A stretch of DNA of 17,259 bases, taken from NCBI GenBank assembly GCA_029339195.1, contig JAPTJF010000735.1:1-17259 (forward strand). Reading direction: 5' to 3'. This document shows, piece after piece, positions 1 through 9,000 of this stretch. Position numbers and translations under genes: made by a program. Every line of letters begins with the position of its first letter. Position 1 is the first letter of the stretch. The DNA comes from Micractinium sp. NFX-FRZ (Eukaryota > Chlorophyta > Trebouxiophyceae > Chlorellales > Chlorellaceae). The notes below the pieces were generated by a model. The model was given only the letters and a program-made list of their open reading frames with translations. It searched no databases and was not told where the DNA came from.

Positions 1-365
1 TGCTGGTTGAGCTGACAACGCAAGAGATGGGCAACGGACGTGGGCAGTGGCGCATGCCCATCGACCCAATCGATTGCTCAAAGGTGCGCCAGGGCTACGG
101 TGCGCTGTGCTGTGCGTATAGGGCTTCGCTGCCAGCTGTGCCTGCTGTACAATGCTGCACCGCCACCGGCGCTGTCCTGCCACTGCAGTTGTGGCTGCTT
201 CCCAGACGGGTGTCACGCTGTGTTGTACACTGTGCTGTGCCATGCTGTGGTCATGCTGTGCAGGAGGTGGTGTCCCTCATCAAGGACTGCATACAGTCAG
301 ACCCGCAGCGGCGGCCGAATGTCGAGCAGGTGGTGTCACGGCTGCGGATTACGGGCGTCAGTTGA
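1..365 (+). CDS. Protein kinase, C-terminal end (partial, 5' end outside window)
   Basis: Two exons are visible: before position 1 to 83, and 264-365 with a TGA stop at 363-365. The intron 84-263 starts GTGCGC, ends TGTGCAG and joins in phase 0. The spliced peptide runs LVELTTQE, then a short loop with RGQWRMP, then EVVSLIKDCIQSDPQRRP and VEQVVSRL. This matches the end of a Ser/Thr or Tyr-like kinase domain: the subdomain IX tail (the L-x-ELTT pattern) and subdomain XI with the invariant Arg in DPQRRP. Only about ten residues follow the kinase fold, so the domain is C-terminal in the protein. Catalytic and ATP-binding motifs lie upstream of the window, so subfamily and substrate cannot be named. 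The 180-base intron is a multiple of three and has no in-frame stop, so its retention would keep the frame open. Confidence 0.8.
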   Translation, partial: LVELTTQEMGNGRGQWRMPIDPIDCSKVRQGYGALCCAYRASLPAVPAVQCCTATGAVLPLQLWLLPRRVSRCVVHCAVPCCGHAVQEVVSLIKDCIQSDPQRRPNVEQVVSRLRITGVS

Positions 366-533
366 GCTGCCACCCACTAACGGTTCAGCTGCCTTCCTTC
401 CCAGCTTGTTTTGGCCCAGCTTGGCCTCATCAAGGTTATTGTTTCACCCGCCTGTTTGCGCCCTACAGCAGCATCCGATTCTTTTGTTGTATCAGTTGCT
501 ATGTATCCAAAGAACAAATTGACATTGGTGTAT

Positions 534-538
534 TGTAA
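534..538 (+). terminator. TGTAA poly(A) signal of the kinase gene
   Basis: TGTAA is the usual green-algal polyadenylation signal. It lies about 170 bases after the kinase stop in an AT-richer stretch, which suits a 3' UTR end. Confidence 0.5.
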
Positions 539-740
539 TTGCTATTCGTTGTGCCTTGTGTGGGATTATGTGACGCAGACCTAGAGGGGTAGAGGCTCGT
601 CTTGCAAACACACACAAATGAAATCAAGTGATAAAGCACCTGTGCTGGGCAGGCACATGAGCTCAGAGGTGAACACGATACAAGCAAACAACCAGTGTGG
701 TGGCAAGTGCGAGTGGCGCTGGTGGTACATGATACCATGC
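539..740. other. Convergent 3' interval between kinase and GST genes
   Basis: No coding signal is seen. The stretch is less GC-rich than its surroundings and should hold the 3' UTR of the GST gene on the - strand. I found no TGTAA on the - strand here, so the GST poly(A) signal is either a variant or not recognised. Confidence 0.4.
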
Positions 741-2687
741 CTACCGTCCCAGCAGGTGTGCGTTCTGCGGGTGCAGCTGGAAGCACGAGTACGTGTCATA
801 GTCAAAGAAATCCAGGCTCATGTGTTTCTTGTAAGCCTTGGCGAGCAGGGCGGGGTCAGAGGCGGTGGCAGCACAGGAGGGGCGCGCATCCATGGCACGC
901 AGCCAAGCGCCAATGCTGCCGCCCAGCGCAGCGCTCACGTCGTACCCACACAGCTCCCGCATGCCCACGTCGAAACGCTTGATAAAGGGGTACACGTTGA
1001 CGTCTGCGAGACTGGGCTGTGGGCCCAGCAGGAACGGGCCGCCGTGCCGCTGCAGCGCGTCTGCCAGCTGGCGGAGCTCTGCCTCGAAGGCGCTGCGCTG
1101 CGCGCCGCTCTGCACGCTGCCGATGCCCCAGTAGCGGCCCGTCTTGCCTGCAGGCGCGCGGCAGGGTGACCTCAGCGGATGAAGTGGCGGCGTGAGATGG
1201 GCTGCGGCAGCACAGGCTAGCGGACAGAGGTGCCAACAGCATCGGGGGCATGGAGGCGACCGGCAGGCAAGAGAGCGGCAGGGGAGGCCCTGGGTAGGGC
1301 AGGCCCTGACCCAGGCACGCCAGGCAGGTCCAGGCAGCTGTCCTCAACCCGGCACAGCATGCCCACAAAGCAGCCACCCTGCCACCCCTCACCTGCCATC
1401 AGGTCAAGCCCTGCCGACACCGCCCCGCTGCAGGGCCCCCGGAGGAGCCCCTCCATCTCCCGCCGCGCCGCCTCGTCAGCAGGCGCCAGCGCCGGGCCCT
1501 CAAAGGCACCGTCGATCCACCGGCATATATCGGCCGACTCCAGGTGCACCTGCAGGCAGGTTGGTTGGTGGGAGGAGAGGCAAATGGGTGTGTGATTGTC
1601 CAGGTGAGTACCGGGGTGGGTGAGCATGCCGGTGGGCATGAGTGAGGAGGCCGGCAAAGCAGGCGGGTGGATGGGCAGGCTCCTTTAATCAGGGGAGCAT
1701 CTGCAGCGCGCCGCGCAGCACAGCACAGCACAGCACAGCACAGCACAGCACAGCACGGCGCAGCACAGCATATCAGAGCAGCTCCATGCTGAGCACAAGA
1801 CATGCGTTGAACTTGAGCTAAGGAAAAAAAAAACAAAAAAAACACAAGGCCATGTGCCGCCAGTGTGGCGGACCTGGCCGGCATGCTGCACTGCAGGCAC
1901 GAGGCCGCGGGGGTTGACGGATCGGTACCAAGCTGGCTTGTGCGCAAGGTCTATGTGCACGAGGTGGAAGGGCACGCCCTTTTCAAGCAGCGCAATCCAC
2001 ACACGCTCAGCATACTGCGGCAGCAGTGGGGGGAAGAGGAAGGCAGCAAGAAGCGGGCCCTTGTGAGGGAGGAGGGCGCAGCAGCTGGGTGGAGGGCCCA
2101 GAAAGACGAGGGACCTTGTGAGGGGTGGCACACCAGGTGCCTGAAGGGAAATGCAGAAGGGAAATGCAGAACACTAGCAGCAGGCAAAGCAGACGCCCAT
2201 GATGATGCGCATGCGGGTGACAAACTTCGGGGCACAGCAGGAGCGGGCAGTGCTCACCGGGCACAGGGTGTGGGTAAAGAAGACGGGCTCCTACGGTAGC
2301 GGAAAGGCAAGGAGGCAGCTGTGAAAGGGTGGCTGCTGGAACACCAACGCACCATGGACAACCTGTTAACTGCTGACACGCCCATGAATCCCAGGAACAC
2401 CGGCTGTCAGCAGGAAGATGGCCGCCTCTTCTGCCCATGTGTCACCACACCCGGTGCTTGCACACCTGCTGTCGTGGCGGCGGCGGAGCGGCGAGCCCAG
2501 CGGCGTCCTGGGCGGTGAAGGCTATTGCCGGAGCGGCGCCTGCTGCTGTTGCTTTCGATGCGTTCCGCTCCTTCGAAACGCGGGCCATGTGGGAAGCGGC
2601 CCTGGGCCTCCCTCTCTCTAAGGAACTGGCAGCCACGCTCGCCGCCCGCCGAGGTGCAGAAGCTGTACAGCAGGCATCCATGCGCAT
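741..2687 (-). CDS. Glutathione S-transferase, lambda/omega-like (Cys-type), probably organelle-targeted
   Basis: Five exons, listed 5' to 3' on the - strand: 2687-2466, 2290-2258, 2014-1874, 1549-1393 and 1147-741. They join in phases 0, 0, 0 and 1 to give 319 aa. Residues 1-74 are rich in Ala, Ser and Arg and look like a transit peptide. Residues 75-85 end in TLCP and continue into YAERVWIALLEKG, the thioredoxin-fold start with catalytic Cys84 in a CPYA motif typical of lambda and omega GSTs. VNPRGLVPAVQ carries the cis-Pro, and ESADICRWID is the glutathione-binding Glu-Ser region. The C-terminal helical domain has FLLGPQPSLADVNVYPFI and the IGAWLRAMD helix. Cys-type GSTs usually carry out thiol transfer or deglutathionylation rather than classical conjugation. 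The start is the first ATG of two in frame (MRM). A start at Met3 is equally possible. The class assignment is from motifs only. Confidence 0.85.
1716..1770 (-). repeat. CAGCA pentanucleotide microsatellite in GST intron 3
   Basis: Eight perfect CAGCA units run from 1716 to 1755, followed by CGGCG and two more CAGCA units. In the GST transcript it reads as TGCTG repeats. It lies between the exon at 1874-2014 and the exon at 1393-1549. Confidence 0.9.
1824..1842 (+). repeat. A-rich tract in GST intron 3
   Basis: Nearly pure A with one C, exceptional in this GC-rich window. On the transcribed strand it is a long T tract followed by CCTTAG, so it resembles a strong 3' splice site. No exon following it is supported by protein similarity. 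Confidence 0.7.
2143..2168. repeat. Two-copy 13-base tandem repeat in GST intron 2
   Basis: The 13-mer GAAGGGAAATGCA occurs at 2143-2155 and again at 2156-2168 without change. It is intronic, between the 33-base exon 2258-2290 and the exon 1874-2014. Confidence 0.85.
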
Positions 2688-3089
2688 GTGATGTTCAATT
2701 TGAGACCGCGCAAGCACTGCTGAGCCGCATAAACGGGCTGCTGTAAGCGCAGCACGGCGTGGCACCCAGCAGGGCTTTTGCAGCTGACTGCCTGCTTATC
2801 CGCCGCATGCCGAGAGCAAGCATCAGGACTGCAGCACAAGGAGGCGTGCGCAAGCGCCGACACTTGAACACACTTCCATCCTCCTTTGAACCCTCGGCGA
2901 CGCCGGTACCCGTGTCGGCAACCGAGCCACTGCTGCCCAGCGCAGCACGTGCTTGTGCTCGAGCCATTTGCGGTGGCCCGACCTTAAAGAAGCGGGGCAG
3001 GCGCGTATACCCCTTCTGGCGGCACCGCCGCCGCCACTCAACTCGTTATCGCCGCTACCGCCACCGGCGCCAAGCTCGCGGTGCCCGCA
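2688..3089. promoter_or_regulatory. Divergent promoter interval between GST and K+ channel genes
   Basis: These 402 bases separate the two start codons and must carry both 5' UTRs and promoters. I see no convincing TATA box. The part next to the channel start is rich in CCGCC and looks like a 5' UTR. Open frames here are not supported as protein. Confidence 0.4.
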
Positions 3090-6000
3090 ATGGAGTCTAG
3101 CGTGAAGCAGCTGGGGGAGCATGAGGAGCTGGAGCGGTGCAGGGCGGCAGCGGAGGCGGGGCACGAGGTGCCGGCGGAGCTTCTGAGGAGCTGTCCGCCT
3201 CGCACGCTCCAGTGCGACGGGCGCGAGTTCAAGCGCCTGCGCTCGCTGGCCCTCACCGGCCGCCCGCTCTCCATCTGCTGCGTGCCCATGTTCAGCCCAT
3301 TGAGCCTATCCTACCGCATCTGGTGAGCCGCCAGCTGCTTCCCGCCCTGCTGGGCTGCCGGCACAGCACGCTGCCTATCTCGACCGGCTGGCCGGCTGCC
3401 TGTCCCGCCACTCGCTGCCCACCTGCTGCGCCGGCCAGCAGCCCTCTGCGCTATGCTGTGCCCTGCGTTACGCCGGCGGAGGCGCAATTTCCCCACGGCG
3501 CGGCGCTGTGCAAGCCCCGCCCCACGCCCCCACAACCTCCCCCATGCTCCTGCCCCTGTCCCGGCCCCTGCCCCCGCCCGGCCCCACACCTGCCCCCGCC
3601 GCTCCTGCCCATCCCGCTGGCGCCCTCCCCACCCCTCCCTTCATTCCCTGGGACCCTTGCAGGACCATGATCGCCAACCTCACGGACGTGAGCTACACCG
3701 CCTTCATCGTGGCGCTGTCCATCGCTTTCAACGAGAACGAGGAGTTTTTGGCGGCCAGCTTCCTGGACTGGTGCGACCTGCTGGGCAGGTGAGCAAGCAA
3801 CCTGCGCGTGAGGAACAGGGGAAGGGGCGTAGTACTGGCCAGCACGGTGTTAAACATTGAGTTGGAAGCTGGGACTGTCGCGACCTGCTTGGGAGGCGGC
3901 TGGGGACAGCGCAGCAGCCGAGCTGGGAGCGCGGGTGACGGCGGTTGTGCCAGAGTGGGCAGGAGAGTAGGGGTGGAGGGGCAGGGTGGCTGGGGGCAGG
4001 CAGGCTCCGTGGAATGGCTTGGCAGGCAGGGCGTGGCAGGCAGGCAAGGCAGGCTCACCAGCAGGACCTGCTGACAGGCACGCCATTGTCTTCCCGCCAT
4101 CTGATTGCCTCCTCCTCTCCGCCCCCTCGCCCCCCTTGTACCTGCACCCCCACCTTCTGTACTGCCACCCTCTGCCCCCTTGTGTCCTTCATCCCCGCTC
4201 GCCGTGCCCTGCCCTGCCCTGCCCTGCCACCCGCCACCCGCAGCACCGTCTTCTTCATCGACATATTCATGGGCTTCCACACGGGGGTGATTGCCCGGTG
4301 GGACACACGCGCGGTGGTGGTGCGCGGTGAGCCACGCTGTGCCGCGCTGGGCCGCGCTGCGCTGCGCTGACCCGCTCCCCTGCTGCCGGGCTGGCTCCTC
4401 GCCTGCTGCCGCGCGGGACGCCCCGCTCGGCCACCAGCTGTGCCAGCCTGTACCTGCAGCAAGGGGCAAGTGCATCTGAAGTGTCCCCTGCGCCCCTGCA
4501 CACGTGTCTGTTGATCTCACCAGTAGAGACCCGCAGCACGCGCGATCCCCTGCCCTGCCAGAAGGTTGTTTGACTCGAAAGCCTCCCGCGCCGCTGCGCA
4601 CCTGCCGCCCGCCCCCACCCCTCTACAGATGGCCGCGCGGCCGCCCACTTCTACGTCTTCCACGGCACCTTCTGGATCGACCTGCTGGCCAGCCTGCCCG
4701 CCATCATGCAGCTCGTCACGCGCCTCACCAGCGTCAACCGCCGCTCCGTCCACATCTTCTACATGATACGCCTGCTGCGCCTGCTCAGGTGGGGCCGCGC
4801 CGGGCGCCAGCTGGCGGGGCGCTTCTTGCCAAGGCCGCGCCCTCGCACTGCTGTGCCCCACCGTCTCCCCGTGCAGCCGCCGCCAGGCAGCATGGATGAG
4901 TGGGCGCGTTGATCAATGATTGATTGGGATTGACTGCATGCTGATCGGTGCTGCTGCTGCCTGCTGCCGCCTGCAGGGTCGTCCGGCTGCTGCGCAACAT
5001 CACTCCCGGGAGGGGAGCAGGCCCCATGCAGGTGACACGTCATGACACGCTGCGCTGGGTGGTTACGGCACAAGCAGGGTCGGGGTTGCCCCTAATACCT
5101 GCCCACCCCGCCCTGCCCTGGACGGCGCCTGTGCTGCAGCGTGCATCCTGTATGCCCCACCCATCCCTCAGCCGAGGCCCTCTGCCTCCCCAGTCTCATC
5201 CACGCATTGATATGCGTGCCTGCTGGCCTCCCGCCCGATCACCCCCCTAAACCGTGCCCACCTACCTCCCTGCCCGCCCCTTCCGCCTGCCCCCCTGCGT
5301 GCTGGCCTCCCCCTACGTCTGACCCCCTGCCTCCCTGCCTCCCCCTAAGCCTGCACCCTGCCTCCCTGCCTCCCCCTACGATGCAGGGTGTGGTGTCCAT
5401 GCTGCCCACCAACACACTACTCCTGTTCAACGCCCTCTTCTCGCTGGCAGTGCTGGTCAATCTCATGGGCTGCATCTGGTGGAATGTGGCGGTGAACAAT
5501 GGACTGGAGAACAGCTGGGCGGCTGTCGTGTGTGAGTGTGCTGTGCCACTGCGTTGTGTTGGTGTGGCAGGGGGGTACTTCTGTTGGCAGCGGCTCTGCG
5601 TTGCGCTCCGCTGTGGAAGCGCGCTCGTGAATGCCCTGCCCCTCCCCGTGCCGTCGCTGCGCCGCTCCTGCCTTGTCCCCCCATCTGCGCCGGAGGCCCT
5701 GGGCGGCGCTCGGCGCTGTGCCGTCCCACCACGCCTGCCCCTGCCCTCTCGGCACACCCCGCGCATGCACATTCACACCCCGCCCTGCAGCCGCCAACAA
5801 GAACATTGATCTCATCACCGGCACAGACGCGGAGCGTTGGTTGGTCTCCATCTACTTTGCCCTCACAACCGTGGCCACCATCGGTGAGGCACCGCTTTGA
5901 GTGTGCCTACTGCCAAGGGAAAGGTCACGCTGTGCAGAAGAGATCAAGTGGCACCAATCTGGCGGGGGATACCTGCTGCTCCAGCACCGCAACTCGGGCG

Positions 6001-9000
6001 GTAACGGCTGCCATTGACGGCCTTCTGGCCTGCTGCGTTGTGTCGTGCTGTGCTGTGCTGGCAACCAGCCTGGCGAATGGACTGGCTCCCGGAAGTGAGT
6101 AGTATGTTTCCACCCCCCTGTGATGTGCAGGTTACGGCGACATTACCCCGGCAAGTGGAGGGCCGGCGGTGGCGGATGGGGAGGGCAGAGTGCAGAGGGC
6201 AGCAGAGGGGTGTTGGGGCAGCAGGAAGGGGGCAGCCTTTGTCACAACGCACCTTTTCTTTGCCAGCACGGCATCCCTCCCTTCATTGATTCCCACACAA
6301 CTCCCCCTGCCTGTGCTGCTGCCGCCTGCAGGTGACCACACAGGAGGTTGGTGTGACCATCCTGTTCCAGATTGTGGGAGGTGAGTAGAAGTGGCAGCTG
6401 GCTGGTGCTCGCTGTGTATAGCTTCCTATCGGCTTCCTCAACCCAACGCCTTCCGCTCCCATCTGCTCCCCCCTCCGGCTGCCCAACCAATCTCCTCGCC
6501 CTACCGCACACCTCACCATGGCCCCGCCAGGCAACCATCATGTACCATGCCCCCCAGCAGGCGCCCTCTTTGCTAGCATCTTCAATGTGGGTCGCCCCCA
6601 TCCTTCCAGCCCTTCCAACCCACACCCCGCGTCCCACCCCCGCCCCCTGCAGTCACTATCTGGGGCTGGGCCATCAATGTTGCCACCGCCACCGCCAGCT
6701 TCTCTAAAGTTCAATTTGTAGCTCGTCCGTGCTCCAACCACCTGCCTGCACCCCTCCTGCAGTGGCCTTCTTTGGCTTTGCCATCAACGTGGCCACCACC
6801 ATTCTGTCGGCCTCGGGCCCCTCTGCACGCCGCGCCGCCGCCGTCAAAGAGAAGATGCAAGTGCGTGGCGGGGGGGATAGCAGAGTGGGGACCCTCCCGG
6901 TGCACGTGGTGTGGGCAGGCAGTTATCAGGGGGGTATCTAGATGGGCAGGGAGGGGCAGAGAGGGTGTCGGAATATAGGTTGCAGATGGGGAGAGGGGCG
7001 AGGGATGGTCACCTTGGATCTTCAACCCGAAACTCACTTGAACCCATGTGGAGTATGTGCCGCGCTTGCCACCTGGCATCATCAGTTCTTGCACCATCAT
7101 CATCACATTGCTCGCACGCGTGCGCTGTTGTCTCCCCTGCCCCTCAGGACGTGGAATACGTCCTGAGGTCCATGGAGATGCCCCGCTTCCTCAAGCGCAA
7201 GATCCGCCTCTACTTCTCCGAGCAGTGGCTGCCGCCCACCGACGGTGAGCTCGCTTGCTATGGGTGGAACCTGTCATGCCCTCTGCAGGCGAGGGAAGGC
7301 AATGTTCCCGACGATGCATTCTTGGCCTGCTGTGGACTGACGTGCTCCTCTGGCACACTTCCCAAAGCACTGGCTTCTGCCCAACGACTGCAAGTATAGC
7401 ATGCATCCCTCAACGCTTTACTCAGCAACCCTGGCGTGCGCCGCAACATGCGCTGCTCAGCTACCCTATCTACTGTGCCCTCCTGCCCTGTGCTGCCCGC
7501 CCCCCGGCCCCCCTCCTCCTCTCGTCCCCTGCCCCTGCACTCACCCCACCCGGCCACCCTGCCCCGCACCTGAGTTCTTCAACCGCTCACAACCCTCAAG
7601 CGACCCCTTTGCTTCCTTGTTGTGTCGAGGGCAATCCGGCCACCCGCCCGCCTCTTGCCCCTGCCTCCACCTTGCCCAGTGCTGCTGCACCACCCTTCTT
7701 CCTCACCCCTTCTCAACTCCACACACTTTGTCTGCCTCTCCGCCCCGCTCCTCTGCCCCCTCCAGGTGCCCACGACCTTCGCTTCCAGCTCTACCGCGAG
7801 CTGCCCACCCGCCTGCGCACGCGGCTGGTGCAGCAGAAGATGGAGCGCCCGCTGGCTGAGCTGAACTTCCTGCCCCACAGCCTGACCCACCGCCAGAGGA
7901 GGCAGGCACGTGGGGTGCCTGCCCGCCTGCCTGCCTGCCCCCTGGGTGCCAGGCACACGGTGCTGCAGTTGGAGCGGGGTGGCCGTGCGGGTGCCAGCAA
8001 GCTTTGTTTCCTTTTCTTACCGGCCATGCTTTCTCAGTGGTACATACATTGCTGGCCCCCACCCAGTGCACACGTCCTGGAGTGCTGCTGGGCGCCCACA
8101 CTGCCGCTGACGGGGCAGTCGCCGCCTTTTGATGGCCATATGTTGTGTTGGGGTGTGCCCCCCCCTGCAGGTGCACCAAATCCTGGCCAGCTGCTCGGTT
8201 CTCATGCTGCTGGCAGCGTTGGAGCGGGAGTCAAACCAACAAAGAGAATGTGTGTACTGCCCCCCCTGCCCCTGCCCTGCAGGTACACCACATCCTGGCC
8301 ACCTGCTCCGTGCCCATGCTGCTGTCGGCGGGTCGGGAGCTGGCAGAGGCGGTGCCGGAGCTACCTGAGAGCGACAGCAGCCGCCTGGACCTCTCCACCC
8401 CCTGCATCTACATTCTGGACGAGGGTGGGTGGGTGGGTGGGAAAGGGGGGAAAGCTGTAACGACTAGACTAGACTAGAGGGGGGGAGGGGGTGCCAGGGG
8501 GGCTGGACGAGGGCGGGTGGGGACGGAGGGCAGGCACTCCCCCTGGTAACAGCAGGCGGCGGTAGGGGATTCCAGGGGGCTGGGTGGGGAGGGACTGTGC
8601 CGTCGTCCTGCCAGCAACTCAGTCGTCCCGCCTGCCATGCAGTCATCCTGCCAGCGATGCTGTCGTCCCTGCCAGCAATGCCTTGATGCCTGCCAGCGTC
8701 GTAACCCACCCCAGCCTGCCAGCGGCGGCCCCGCCAAGCGCTGCCAAGCCGCAACTCCCTCGTGCACTGCTCCACGTGCGCTGCTCTGCATGGCCCCTCT
8801 TTTGTTGCAGGCGAGATGCGGGTGCTGGGCCCGGGCGACGCCACCGTGGTTGACCAGCACAGGATTGGCGGCAAGGTTGACTTCACGGGCCCCGCTGTGA
8901 TTGGTCTCATGGATCTGTTCAGCCCCGACGTGTCTCCCCTGAATGCCAGCGCAGCCGCCGCCGCTGCTGGCGGGGCGCAGGCAGGCGGGGCCGCGGGCGC

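Noticed and set aside
2759..3100. + strand open frame before the channel start
   Set aside because: Arg-rich translation without similarity, in a different frame from the channel. Better explained as 5' UTR.
3693..4601. - strand open frame of 302 codons
   Set aside because: It is antisense to channel exons 2 and 3 and their introns, with Gly/Ala/Arg-rich composition and no recognisable domain.
7255..8460. + strand open frame of 401 codons
   Set aside because: It crosses introns of the channel in mixed phase. Only 7766-7909 within it matches the family, and the rest is Pro/Cys-rich intron translation.
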